Origin: JBOFSQ01 sp051651625
Lineage (GTDB): Bacteria > Planctomycetota > Planctomycetia > Pirellulales > Thermoguttaceae
NCBI GenBank assembly: GCA_051651625.1
Contig: JBOFSQ010000065.1
Span: 1 to 64,000, forward strand
DNA: 64,000 bases
Direction: 5' to 3'
Position numbers and translations under genes: made by a program. Below the pieces are notes generated by a model. It did not search any database and had not been told where the DNA came from. It was given only the letters and a program-made list of their open reading frames with translations. Positions 16,589 to 25,135 of this stretch are shown here, one piece after another (positions within the stretch are counted from its first letter, which is position 1; the number at the start of each line of letters is the position of its first letter).

Positions 16589-17836
16589 TTACCGCACCGG
16601 CACGTCCTTACGTTCCATCAGCTTCACGACTTCCGGTGACAGCGGCATGATGAAGTAGTCTTTGAACGAACAGCCCTGACTGCCGCCGCCGTGGAGTTGG
16701 AGTCCGGTCTTGCCGTTTTTCGCGCACGGTTCGTCGATGATGTTGACAATTTCGTTGCCGTTCAAAAATGTCACGAGGTGATCGCCGGTGGCGACAGTAC
16801 CGACGGTGTTCCATTCGCCCGCACGGACAAACTCGGCGGTCTTCGGATTCTTCTTATCGTTACCGACCCAGCCACGTCCTTCGACTTCCCAAAGTCCGGC
16901 GTCGGGTTCGCCACCAGCAATTTCACACTGGAAACCTTTGAGCCAGTACGGTTTGTCGATTTCGGTCGCACGGAAATAGAGGCCGCTGTTTCCCGCCGTC
17001 ATTTTGTATGAAACCTTCACGGCAAAGTTGTCGTAGACATCACGGCTCAACACCATTCCATCGCGCGGCTCTCCCGGTTCGGTCGTCCCGTTTAGCGAAC
17101 CGTCGTCTTCGACCTTCCACTTTCCAACCGGTTTGATCTCGATCATTTTCTCGTCGATCTTTCCGGCGAAGAGCGGAATCCACGGTGTCGCGGGGAGTTC
17201 GTCGATCTGGATGTTACGCCACCGCACGACACCTTGATCGCCAGAGTGAACTTGCAGTGCGATGAAACCGCGACTCTCTTCGATGTCAACGAGGTCGGTG
17301 ATCATCTCGCCGTTGAGCCACGTCTTGATCGACGGCCCAACGCACTGAATCACAATTTTATTCCAGCCGTCTTTTTTGAACGCCGAGACGCAGAGCGACT
17401 GCTTTTCCGGCGTGAGCGGATCGACCCAACGATTGCGGCGTGACTCGTCGTAGATTGCACACGTCATATTCGACTGGTCGAGTTCGCACTGATAACCGTA
17501 GACGACTTCGCGGTCGCCTTCTTTTCTCGCGTTAGAGCGAAACTGAATCCCCGAATTGCACGCAACGTCGAACTTGCATTCAAGCGAGAGGACAAAGTTT
17601 TCGTAATTGCGTTCGGTGCAGAGAAACGTGTTTGCACCTTCGCCGCGGCGTCCGATGACTTCGTTTCCTTCGGAGACGAACGTCGCGTCGCCGCCGCGTT
17701 TCACCCAGCCGAACTGCGGCTGACCATTTTTTGACCATTGCGTACCGCTGGGGCCGAAGCCGAGCGTCGCGGCGACAGAGAACATCGGGAAAGCGAGAGC
17801 AGCCACCACAACACCAGCAAGAACGAACCGTTTCAT
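16589..17836 (-). CDS. Secreted protein with two DUF1080 domains
   Basis: 415 residues from ATG 17836, with GGAGG seven bases upstream; the longer upstream frame is repeat DNA. MKRFVLAGVVVAALAFPMF is a signal peptide. Two successive DUF1080 (3-keto-disaccharide hydrolase/concanavalin-like) domains follow, about residues 45-230 and 235-412. Typical stretches are ENFVLSLECKFD, NSGIQFRSNARKEGDREVVYG and GFIALQVHSGD in the first, and NSGLYFRATEIDKPYWLKGFQCEIAGG with GLQLHGGGSQGCSFKDYFI in the second. The family is very common in Planctomycetota and is linked to extracellular glycan degradation. Cleavage specificity is unknown. Confidence 0.88.
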   Translation of the reverse strand: MKRFVLAGVVVAALAFPMFSVAATLGFGPSGTQWSKNGQPQFGWVKRGGDATFVSEGNEVIGRRGEGANTFLCTERNYENFVLSLECKFDVACNSGIQFRSNARKEGDREVVYGYQCELDQSNMTCAIYDESRRNRWVDPLTPEKQSLCVSAFKKDGWNKIVIQCVGPSIKTWLNGEMITDLVDIEESRGFIALQVHSGDQGVVRWRNIQIDELPATPWIPLFAGKIDEKMIEIKPVGKWKVEDDGSLNGTTEPGEPRDGMVLSRDVYDNFAVKVSYKMTAGNSGLYFRATEIDKPYWLKGFQCEIAGGEPDAGLWEVEGRGWVGNDKKNPKTAEFVRAGEWNTVGTVATGDHLVTFLNGNEIVNIIDEPCAKNGKTGLQLHGGGSQGCSFKDYFIMPLSPEVVKLMERKDVPVR

Positions 17837-17920
17837 TGGGAAACCTCCAAACAGTGAGAGACACGAAGAGACACAAAACACGACTGGCGACAATCGTAGC
17901 GCAAAAACGTTTCTCGTCAA

Positions 17921-18260
17921 GGGTGTGGCAAAGTTTTGGTTGTACATGGAGTGGCGTTGACAACGCATTGCATTTGCACATTTGCCCCGATGGGGCAGCA
18001 AGAGCTTAGCCGTGGGTGAGCAGAGCGAACCCACGGTACGGAGACTCCAAAATCAGATTAGCCCCAACGGGGCGAAAGAGTTGATGTGGCCAGATTCTTG
18101 CGCCCCGTTGGGGCTTGGGATTCTATTGATGCCGCGTACCGTGGGTTCGTGGAGTACCACTCACCCACGGCTAAGTTCTTATCGCCCCGTTGGGGCTAGG
18201 ACACTCCACGGCGAGTCGTTGTCCGATTCGCCACATGCAACCGAAACTTTACTACTCGCC
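17921..18260. repeat. Family C MITE-like element overlapping a stop codon
   Basis: Left end GGGTGTGGCAAAGTTTTGG, right end GAAACTTTACTACTCGCC. Hairpins GCCGTGGGTGAGCAGAGCGA / CCCACGG and GCCCCAACGGGGCG repeat through it. Read on the minus strand, the right end supplies TAG TAA, and the TAG (18252-18254) is the stop of the polysaccharide deacetylase. Confidence 0.8.
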
Positions 18261-19103
18261 ATTTTCCGCGGCGACTTCGGTAATCGGTGCGAAGGTGAAG
18301 TCGGCCAGTAGACGTTCCCACTTCGCGGCGGTTGTGCGAAGGCCGGTGTAGTGACGGAAACGGCTCTTCCACGGTGCCGACACCACGCGAGGCTGCTCTG
18401 CATCGAACTCCCAAGGATGAACGTAAAAGACAAACGGTGCCGCTGGTCTCGCCGGAGTCGGAGAATTGATCGAACGTAGAAGTCGTCGCGTCAGAAGATA
18501 TGGGAAGAGGCGGAAATAACCGCCGCCGCCAGCCGGAACGCGGCACCCCAAAAACGAAACCACCGCAGCCGGAAACTCAAGCAGCGGCCCCGACGCGGTT
18601 TCAATAGTGTGAATGTCGGCTCGCCCCGATGCGTTGCCGTGGATGTCGTGTGGGATCGGAAATAGACTGCTGTCAAGTTCGTACCCCGCTTCGCGCAGAA
18701 CATTGTAAGCCCACGGCGTCCGCGACGTGATCGACCAGCTCGGCGCACGATACGCCGTCACATTTTGTCCGGTCATTTCGCGGAGCAGTTTCCGCGACTC
18801 CGTAACGTCGCGGCGGAAAACGTCTTCGCTCTGTTCGTAGACAAGTTGGTGCTGCATCCCGTGCGAGCCTACTTCGTGACCGCCCGCAACGATCTCGGCG
18901 ACAATATGCGGAGACCGTTCAGCAACACACCCCAAGATGAAGAACGTCGCCCGCACACCAGTTGCGTCGAGCGATTCGAGAAGATAACGGATCGGCCTAT
19001 CCAAACGCGATTCGTAATCGCCCCACGACGTTACCGGAATCTGCTTCCGAAACGCCGCCACTTGGAAGTATTCTTCAACGTCAATCGTTAATGCGTTGCG
19101 CAT
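18252..19103 (-). CDS. XrtA-type polysaccharide deacetylase (NodB fold)
   Basis: 283 residues. MRNALTIDVEEYFQVAAF carries the catalytic/metal Asp of the NodB domain, followed by GVRATFFILGCVAERSP, GHEVGSHGMQHQLVY (metal His pair) and YRAPSWSITSRTPWAY. The C-terminal VPAGGGGYFRLFPYLLTRR and FYVHPWEFD match the DUF3473 extension that defines the deacetylase of exosortase (XrtA/PEP-CTERM) exopolysaccharide clusters. It should remove N-acetyl groups from a surface polysaccharide. No exosortase or PEP-CTERM gene is present here, so the remaining system must lie elsewhere. The TAG stop is provided by a family C end. Confidence 0.9.
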   Translation of the reverse strand: MRNALTIDVEEYFQVAAFRKQIPVTSWGDYESRLDRPIRYLLESLDATGVRATFFILGCVAERSPHIVAEIVAGGHEVGSHGMQHQLVYEQSEDVFRRDVTESRKLLREMTGQNVTAYRAPSWSITSRTPWAYNVLREAGYELDSSLFPIPHDIHGNASGRADIHTIETASGPLLEFPAAVVSFLGCRVPAGGGGYFRLFPYLLTRRLLRSINSPTPARPAAPFVFYVHPWEFDAEQPRVVSAPWKSRFRHYTGLRTTAAKWERLLADFTFAPITEVAAENGE

Positions 19104-19124
19104 TTTGTTGCAATGGAAAAAGTA

Positions 19125-19874
19125 TCAGCGTGTCGGCAGCGGACGCAGGGTTGGCGTTGCGAACGATGCTTGCACAACACGATGGGTTGGTGCAAGATTC
19201 GATTGGTACGCCGATGCCGTGATGACACGCGAAGTCGGACGCTGCATGCTGCTCATTCCGTCAACGATTACTTCGTCGCGTGAGGGGATTGACGACGATG
19301 CGGGGACTCCGCCTCCGCCGCCGCTGCAACCGCAGTCGCCGTTACCGTTACCGTAAACGGCACCGCTGCGGACGATACGATTCTGTCCCGCACACGGGTC
19401 GCAGTAGTCTTGCGGCTGATAACCGTAGTCACCAGAGTAGACTTCGCGCGAACATCCGCCGCCAGCACATCCGCCGTAGTAACCGGCCCCCATCGTCATC
19501 GACTGGGCCAAGTTTCCAGCAAGATGGAACGGGAACGTCACCACACCGGCGATCAGATTCCCAGCCGCGTTGACGCCGCCTTCGACGCACGTCACGCCCG
19601 TCCGAATCGGTTGGCCACCGCCGTAGTAACCGTACCCCGGAGAAAACGTGTTCCCTTGACACGGATCGCACGCGACCGTTTGTTGGCACGGTTCGCACGC
19701 AGTTTGCTGACACGGGCCGCACGACTCAACTGCACCACACGGCGCAGCCCCGCCGCCACACGACATCATTGTCGTTTGCGGATACGGGCCGCACGGCAAC
19801 GCCATACACCCCGACATCAATCCCGCACCCGACAAAACCATACCAAGTACACCGAGTTTCAATCCCCGCGCCAT
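19125..19874 (-). CDS. Cys/Gly-rich predicted lipoprotein
   Basis: 249 residues from ATG 19874, five bases after GGAGG. The N-terminal MARGLKLGVLGMVLSGAGLMSGC is a lipoprotein signal (lipobox LMSGC). The mature part is rich in Cys, Gly, Pro, Gln and Tyr. CGPCQQTACEPCQQTVACDP is a short internal CxPC repeat, followed by YGYYGGGQ, CVEGGVNAAGNLIAGVVTF (perhaps membrane-associating), GYYGGCAGGGC and NGNGDCGCSGGGGG. Such Cys-rich surface proteins recur in Planctomycetota. No enzymatic motif is visible; a disulfide-linked envelope protein is a reasonable inference. Confidence 0.7.
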   Translation of the reverse strand: MARGLKLGVLGMVLSGAGLMSGCMALPCGPYPQTTMMSCGGGAAPCGAVESCGPCQQTACEPCQQTVACDPCQGNTFSPGYGYYGGGQPIRTGVTCVEGGVNAAGNLIAGVVTFPFHLAGNLAQSMTMGAGYYGGCAGGGCSREVYSGDYGYQPQDYCDPCAGQNRIVRSGAVYGNGNGDCGCSGGGGGVPASSSIPSRDEVIVDGMSSMQRPTSRVITASAYQSNLAPTHRVVQASFATPTLRPLPTR

Positions 19875-20182
19875 AAACACCTCCAAACGCTTTCATGTTA
19901 ATTTTTCTGTCCCATTTTGACGGGATGCAAACTTGGTATCGGCCCAGCACAATCGCTACGTTGAGTAAAACCGATACAATCGGTCAACTTTAACACGATT
20001 ACGCAGTCGGGTTTTTGTTGGGGAGACTTGTATGGCGGCGCAATCTGGGGACAATGGGGCGAGTTCTGCGACTTCGTGAAGACGAACACTCGTGTCGATG
20101 GTGTCGCGGCGTGGTTTTCGTTTTCGCATTTCACGGCGACATCTCTTGCAGATACCACCACCACGCAGACGAAGTGAGAAAA

Positions 20183-20584
20183 ATGAAACTACGTTCGTTC
20201 ACTCTATTTGTGTTGGCACTTTTCGTTGTGGCGTTTTGTGTTGCGTCGTTTTACGAGACGACAGCGCAGCAGAATCCAACAGTGCCGAATCCCGTTGTCG
20301 AACGGAAACTGACGGTGCGCACGCCGCTCGATTCCGCGCGGTGGCTCGCAGACTTCGTTACTGTTCAAGACCCCGCAACGGGAAAACACTATCGTCACAC
20401 CATAATCGTTGACCCCGAAACGCGGCACATCGTCACTTATGTTGAAGACTTGGCCGCAGGGACGATCAAGTTACAAACATCGCGCGACATTCGCGTCGAT
20501 CTTGAGATCGAAGCGTTCAACAACGCCGACCCGCTTCCGCAAGAAATCGAAAAAACGATCCGCCAAATGCGGCAAGGGCAATGA
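20183..20584 (+). CDS. Secreted protein of unknown function
   Basis: 133 residues from ATG 20183. One hydrophobic N-terminal segment (FTLFVLALFVVAFCVASFY) acts as signal peptide or anchor. The rest is a soluble domain with repeated short strands (WLADFVTVQDPATGKHYRH, IIVDPETRHIVTYVEDL) and an acidic helix at the end. No family recognised. The 308-bp gap before it, from 19875, contains no visible gene, RNA or repeat. A family C element starts six bases after the stop. Confidence 0.6.
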   Translation: MKLRSFTLFVLALFVVAFCVASFYETTAQQNPTVPNPVVERKLTVRTPLDSARWLADFVTVQDPATGKHYRHTIIVDPETRHIVTYVEDLAAGTIKLQTSRDIRVDLEIEAFNNADPLPQEIEKTIRQMRQGQ

Positions 20585-20590
20585 TAACTA

Positions 20591-20906
20591 GGGTGTAGTA
20601 AAATTTCCTTGCGGTTGTGAATGAGTTATTTGCCCCAACGGGGCAGCAAGAGCTTAGCCGTGGGTGAGCGAAGCGAACCCACGGTACGGAAACCCAAAAT
20701 CCAGAAAGCCCCAACGGGGCGCAAGAATCTGGCCACATCAATTTCTTTCGCCCCGTTGGGGCTACGGATTCTGTTGGGGTCGCCTACCGTGGGTTCGTGG
20801 AGTACCACTCACCCACGGCTAAGTTCTTGTCGCCCCGTTGGGGCGAGGACACATCGGCGTAAACTGCTAACCGATCCGCAACTTGCAAGCAAACTTTGCT
20901 ACCCCC
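20591..20906. repeat. Family C MITE-like element, complete
   Basis: Ends GGGTGTAGTAAAATTTCCTT and CAAGCAAACTTTGCTACCCC are complementary. Inside are GCCCCAACGGGGCAGCAAGA, CCGTGGGTGAGCGAAGCGAA with its partner, a second GCCCCAACGGGGCGCAAG hairpin, and GTGGGTTCGTGGAGTACCAC, in the same order as the copy at 17921-18260. Confidence 0.85.
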
Positions 20907-20946
20907 CATACCACTCGCAACATTCCACCTTCCACCAGAGGTTACG

Positions 20947-22095
20947 ATGAGTTCAGAATACTACCCACTCGACAAGACGGCAGAAATGCTTGGCCTGACA
21001 ACGGGCGAAGTAACGCGGCTCCGCGAACGCGGTGAGTTGCGCGCGTTTCGTGACGGAACGTCGTGGAAGTTTCGCAAGGTCGATGTGGACAACCGCGTTG
21101 CGCAGACGATCCGCGAACGCAGCGCAGCAGCAGCCAGCGATCCAACGATCATGGCATCAGCCGCTCCCGACTTCGCCGAAGTGGTTGACTTCGACGACTC
21201 ACTCGACGTAGTTGGTGATGACGTTTTTGAGTTGTCGCTTGCGCCTGCGGCTGAAAAGCCTGCATCGCAGGCCAAACCGGCGTCCGAAGTGCCACTAGCC
21301 AAACCGGCATCCAGTGCGAATCTTGCCGACGATGACGACGTTTTCGGTTTCGACAGCGACCTCGTTCTCGAAGAGAGTTCGAGTATGGCGGTCTTGAACG
21401 ACCAGTCGAGTGATCAATCGAGTGACGTTGAACTTGGTGAGCTTGGTCTTGCAAAAGAAATGAGTTCGCAGATTGATTCTGAACCTGTAGCGATACAGAA
21501 AGCTCCGGCAGACGACGATGACGACGACGATCTCCTAACGTACATTTCCGAAGACAGCGACATCGCCCTCGCTCCCGCCAGTTCCAAGGTTGAACTTGCG
21601 AAGAAGCCAACACCGGCGGCGAAGAGTGCTGCAAAGAGCGAACCTGAAGAAGGATTCGATTTGGACACTTTTGGTGTTGACTCTTCTGATAGCGATTCCG
21701 AGAGTGCGTCGCAAGTTATCGCCGTAGACGACACGAGTAACCCATTTGGCGTATCTGATGGTGATTTCGGCGTACCCGACTTCGCGCCAGCCGACGAGGT
21801 TACAACTCCGTTTGGCGGTGAGACCGCGACAAGCGGTGGCGAAACTGCGGGCGGTGGATTCGATCCGTTTGGTGGTGGAGGCGTCGCGGTGACACCAGTG
21901 GCAACGGCGGCCAGCAGCGTAAGTGCCGAGCCGCAATACTCGTGGCAGACGATTACGTTCGGGCTAATTCCGTGCGTTGTGTTGCTCTGTCTGTCGCTTG
22001 GTATGATACTCGACCTCATCATGCACATGTGGAGCTGGGGTCAGCCAAATCCGTTCAGCACCGTACTGTTGGGGCTATTCGGCGGAATGTTTTGA
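20947..22095 (+). CDS. Excisionase-type HTH protein with acidic linker and C-terminal membrane segments
   Basis: 382 residues from ATG 20947. Residues 1-60 (YPLDKTAEMLGLTTGEVTRL then ELRAFRDGTSWKFRKVDVD) form a MerR/excisionase-type winged helix as in HTH_17. Residues 60-320 are disordered, Ala/Ser/Asp/Glu rich, with a DDDDDDDLL run. Residues 335-382 hold two hydrophobic segments (FGLIPCVVLLCLSLGMIL and a Phe/Leu-rich end). This HTH-acidic linker-membrane layout is frequent in Planctomycetota and has no established role; a membrane-tethered DNA-binding protein is the simplest reading. Confidence 0.75.
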   Translation: MSSEYYPLDKTAEMLGLTTGEVTRLRERGELRAFRDGTSWKFRKVDVDNRVAQTIRERSAAAASDPTIMASAAPDFAEVVDFDDSLDVVGDDVFELSLAPAAEKPASQAKPASEVPLAKPASSANLADDDDVFGFDSDLVLEESSSMAVLNDQSSDQSSDVELGELGLAKEMSSQIDSEPVAIQKAPADDDDDDDLLTYISEDSDIALAPASSKVELAKKPTPAAKSAAKSEPEEGFDLDTFGVDSSDSDSESASQVIAVDDTSNPFGVSDGDFGVPDFAPADEVTTPFGGETATSGGETAGGGFDPFGGGGVAVTPVATAASSVSAEPQYSWQTITFGLIPCVVLLCLSLGMILDLIMHMWSWGQPNPFSTVLLGLFGGMF

Positions 22096-22102
22096 TTTGC
22101 GG

Positions 22103-22288
22103 GTAAGCGTTCACAGATTTCGTGTTTACGAGCAGTTCTTTTTTCGCACAAAGGCGCAAAGATCGCAAAGGACACGAAGAGGATTGAAGTTGAAAACGTC
22201 CTTTGTGTTCTTTGTGTACTCCGTGCCTTTGTGTGAGAAAAAAGAACCGCTCAAAGAGTATAATGTCATGCGAACCGTGAACGGTTAC
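22103..22288. repeat. Family E element flanked by two palindromic 12-mers
   Basis: GTAAGCGTTCAC at 22103-22114 and GTGAACGGTTAC at 22277-22288 bracket a family E inverted repeat (CACAAAGGCGCAAAG ... CTTTGTGTACTCCGTGCCTTTG). A TATAAT occurs at 22259-22264, ahead of the inositol phosphatase gene. Confidence 0.7.
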
Positions 22289-22317
22289 GATTGCGTCAAC
22301 CGCAAGGAGAAATCGTG

Positions 22318-23109
22318 ATGTTGCAAGAATACGAAGATGCTGCGATTTGGACGGCGTGGCACGCGGGGAACCTGCTGCGTGACAAGTTGGGGCGTGTCGC
22401 CTACCGCGAGAAAAAGCAGTACGACTTGGTAACTGATGCCGACACCGCCGCGCAGGCTCTCATCAAAGACGCACTCCTCACGAAGTTTCCCGACCACCGT
22501 TTCGTCGGCGAAGAAGGCGACGATGAAAAGTCAATCGCTGCGTTGCGGTGGATTGTCGATCCCATCGACGGGACGACGAACTTCGTTCATCAGGTTCCGT
22601 TCTTCTGCGTCTCGATTGCGCTTGCCGATGAGAACGATTCGCTTCTTTGCGGTGTGATTTACGATCCTATGGCCGATGAGATGTTCTCGGCGACGCGCGG
22701 CGGCGGTGCGCGGCGGAACCGGAAATGGCCGATTCGCACCAGCGGAATCGAAACGCTTGACCAAGCACTCGTCTCGGTCTCGTTCCCGACGAGCGATGCA
22801 GCGGACTCGCCCGCGATGAAGATGCTCACTGCGATCATATCGCAGACGCAAGCGATTCGGCGAACAGGATCAACCGCACTCAACCTCGCCTACGTTGCGG
22901 CGGGACGTTTCGATGCGTGTTGGGGATTCAGTGCAAATGCGTGGGACTTCGGCGCGGGGGCACTGCTCGTTCAAGAAGCTGGCGGCACGATCACCACCAC
23001 ACGCGGCGACGCAACAAATCTACTCGCACAAAAAACATACCTCGCCGCCGCAACACCCACGCTCCATCAAAGCGTTCTCGACCTGATGCAAAGAACGGTT
23101 TATGCGTGA
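22318..23109 (+). CDS. Inositol monophosphatase family protein
   Basis: 263 residues from ATG 22318, with AAGGAG nine bases before. Signature segments are DLVTDADTAAQALI, GEEG, WIVDPIDGTTNFVHQVPFF (metal-binding motif) and NAWDFGAGALLVQEAGGTIT (second metal site). The fold covers myo-inositol monophosphatase (SuhB), 3'-phosphoadenosine phosphatase (CysQ) and histidinol-phosphatase (HisN). The length and sequence fit the SuhB/IMPase branch best, but substrate cannot be fixed from sequence. Mg2+-dependent and cytoplasmic. Confidence 0.88.
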   Translation: MLQEYEDAAIWTAWHAGNLLRDKLGRVAYREKKQYDLVTDADTAAQALIKDALLTKFPDHRFVGEEGDDEKSIAALRWIVDPIDGTTNFVHQVPFFCVSIALADENDSLLCGVIYDPMADEMFSATRGGGARRNRKWPIRTSGIETLDQALVSVSFPTSDAADSPAMKMLTAIISQTQAIRRTGSTALNLAYVAAGRFDACWGFSANAWDFGAGALLVQEAGGTITTTRGDATNLLAQKTYLAAATPTLHQSVLDLMQRTVYA

Positions 23110-23152
23110 GTAACCGTCGTTCTGATTCCGACCACTGGCCACCGCCCACTAA

Positions 23153-23187
23153 TTCGGGCACTCGCTTACGCTTCGTGTTCTGATTCC
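23153..23187. repeat. Family D unit between convergent genes
   Basis: GGGCACTCGCTTACGCTTCG followed by TGTTCTGATTCCTCA, at the 3' ends of the convergent IMPase and exbD genes. Confidence 0.7.
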
Positions 23188-23658
23188 TCACTGCTCTGCC
23201 GGTTTGCGAATCGAAACTTTTTCGATTAGTCTCACTATTTGGCCGTCTTTGACGTAGCCCGAAAGTGCGGTGATGGCGGCGATGGTGTGTTCGTAGCGTA
23301 GTGACGGATCGGGATCGATCTCGGCGGTGAGGTCGGCGTTTCCTGTTTCGGTGACGAGTTGCTGCGCGACTTTTCGCAGCGCGAGCAGATTCCCGCCGAG
23401 GCGAAGATCACCGACAACAACGTCTGCCAGATTCCCGTCCGCACTTGCGACGAGCCGCACTCGTACCGACTCCGATGGCGGAACCGTCGTCGCCTGTACG
23501 CTCCCCTGCTGTGGCATCCGAACGCCGAAGTCGCCCTCCGGCGCGACAATCTTAAACGTCATCACAAAGAACGCAAGAAGCAGAAAAACGACGTCGATCA
23601 TCGGCGTCATCTCCAGCTTTACGTTTTGCGATTTGTGTAGCGAACGGGAAAAACGCAT
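23188..23658 (-). CDS. ExbD/TolR-family biopolymer transport protein
   Basis: 156 residues from ATG 23658. One N-terminal membrane helix, VKLEMTPMIDVVFLLLAFFV, holds the conserved Asp that conducts protons in ExbD/TolR. A periplasmic domain follows. With ExbB/TolQ this subunit energises outer-membrane transport or envelope constriction by proton motive force. No exbB/tolQ or tonB gene lies next to it; it stands alone between two repeats. Confidence 0.85.
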   Translation of the reverse strand: MRFSRSLHKSQNVKLEMTPMIDVVFLLLAFFVMTFKIVAPEGDFGVRMPQQGSVQATTVPPSESVRVRLVASADGNLADVVVGDLRLGGNLLALRKVAQQLVTETGNADLTAEIDPDPSLRYEHTIAAITALSGYVKDGQIVRLIEKVSIRKPAEQ

Positions 23659-23688
23659 TGAAACAGAGGTTAGTGTAGTTGAGTAGTT

Positions 23689-23762
23689 CAGGTTCGGCAT
23701 AGCCGAACCCTCCAGTTGTCATACGCCGCAGGCGTCTGGAGGGTTCGGCTATGCCGAACCGC
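23689..23762. repeat. Family B core (palindrome pair only)
   Basis: GGTTCGGCATAGCCGAACC and GGTTCGGCTATGCCGAACC separated by CTCCAG...CTGGAG around GCCGCAGGC. The outer GACCTGTTCGGAAAC arms are missing. Confidence 0.8.
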
Positions 23763-23779
23763 AGTGCGGGTAACGGGTT

Positions 23780-25135
23780 TCAAATCTCCATTACGTCAGT
23801 AGCATTGACGAGTTGTTCGAGCGAGTCGTTTGAGGCGGTGTAATCGGTTCGTGTTTTCGTGGCGGTTTCGCCTTGCGATTCGGCGGCGCGGTACGCTTCG
23901 ACCGACGCGGCGGCATCGAGACGCCCTGCGATTAGTGGTTCATCGTGCATCGCAAAGACAATCGCCGCACCGGGGCAAACACGCGCACACGCCGGACAAC
24001 CGTCGCGGCACGCATCGGGCCTAACGACCAGCGGTTTGTCGTCCTGTCCAACATCGTAGACGCCGAAGAGACAAAAGTTCACACACTCCAAACAGCCGAC
24101 GCACGCATCATAATCAACGAGCGGATACCAGCGTCGCGCAACGTCACTCGCAGTGTCAACCGGCGTTGCTAAACCGACTTCGTTCGCTTGACCAGTCCCG
24201 CACGCCGCTACAATCATCGGTTCGAGCGAGTCGAGATTTGTCTCCGGCGTGAGCGGAACTATCACGCTCTCGGCGAGTAAATCGTCGAACTTGAGAAACC
24301 GGAGAAGTGCGTGCATTGCACGCGGCGACAGCCACGTCAAAATGATCGCTGGCGACTCAAGGCACCGCAACTTTTCGATGCTGGGATCGTCTGCGGGGAG
24401 GTCGTAGAGCGGCGGAACAACGAGAGGATTCCACCGCGCGGCAATCGCATCGTCGAGCGAATTCGCTACGCGATTCCGCACGAGAACGAGCAACCGTTCT
24501 GAACTTCCCGAAGCGAGAGGCTGATAAGTCATCGTGTCTCCAGAAAGTTTGAACGTTCCCCAAGTATCAGTGGTGCTGCCACACGTTTTCCGAACGACGA
24601 TGCTCCACGCACCGTTCGCCACAACTTCGCCCCAGAACTCGCCCGCAGCGACACGTTTCACAACACCGCGTCCGCCGCTGATGGCACCTTCGTAGGTGAG
24701 GTATTCGCGCCGATGCGGCGAGAGTGGCACGCAACGAAACTGCGTTGCCACCGCGAACCTTTGTTCTCGGTTCGCATGACTACATACTCCGTGAGCGGTT
24801 CTTTTTTTCTCACACGAAGGCGCAAAGGCACGAAGGAGAGAATGCGGAACACACGAAAAAATGGAAAGCTGAACTTCTGCGTCTTTCCGTCCTTCCGTGT
24901 TTTCCGCGTTAAAATTCTTCTTTGTGCCTTCGTGCCTTTGTGTGAGGCTACTCTGTGTGAGGCTACTCTGTGTGAGGCTACTCAAAAGGACGGATTCTGC
25001 CCCGACTTCAAGTCGCCACGTCGCCAGCGGCGCAGCGGAATCGGTCTCCAGCATCAAGTCGAGATGCGTGCTGTCACCAGTAACGTCACCATCAATGTTA
25101 CTGTGATGCAGGAGAACGAAACGGCGCGGCGTCAC
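23780..25135 (-). CDS. LigD-type phosphoesterase domain fused to a 4Fe-4S protein, with an in-frame repeat
   Basis: 451 residues from GTG 25135, which overlaps the Hpt gene stop (GTGA). Residues 3-200 resemble the LigD N-terminal 3'-phosphoesterase domain: FVLLHHSNIDGD, HLDLMLE, TWRLE, then HRREYLTYEGAISGGRGVVK and WGTFKLSG. That domain is interrupted at about residues 53-126 by the translation of a family E repeat. After residue 200 comes a second module, VVPPLYDLPADDP and later CVGCLECVNFCLFGVYDV and CRDGCPACARVCPGA, i.e. eight Cys for two clusters. An ATG at 24532 with GGAG five bases upstream could start the second module separately, yet no stop divides them. Function unknown. Confidence 0.65.
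   Translation of the reverse strand: MTPRRFVLLHHSNIDGDVTGDSTHLDLMLETDSAAPLATWRLEVGAESVLLSSLTQSSLTQSSLTQRHEGTKKNFNAENTEGRKDAEVQLSIFSCVPHSLLRAFAPSCEKKRTAHGVCSHANREQRFAVATQFRCVPLSPHRREYLTYEGAISGGRGVVKRVAAGEFWGEVVANGAWSIVVRKTCGSTTDTWGTFKLSGDTMTYQPLASGSSERLLVLVRNRVANSLDDAIAARWNPLVVPPLYDLPADDPSIEKLRCLESPAIILTWLSPRAMHALLRFLKFDDLLAESVIVPLTPETNLDSLEPMIVAACGTGQANEVGLATPVDTASDVARRWYPLVDYDACVGCLECVNFCLFGVYDVGQDDKPLVVRPDACRDGCPACARVCPGAAIVFAMHDEPLIAGRLDAAASVEAYRAAESQGETATKTRTDYTASNDSLEQLVNATDVMEI
24757..24983. repeat. Family E element inserted in frame in a coding sequence
   Basis: Carries the family E inverted pair (CACACGAAGGCGCAAAGGCA ... TGCCTTCGTGCCTTTGTGTG) and the flank CATGACTACATACTCCGTGA, which matches the flank of the intergenic copy at 22250-22270. 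A 15-bp unit, TGTGTGAGGCTACTC, is repeated three times at its right edge. The insert leaves the reading frame open and adds about 75 residues. Confidence 0.8.
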
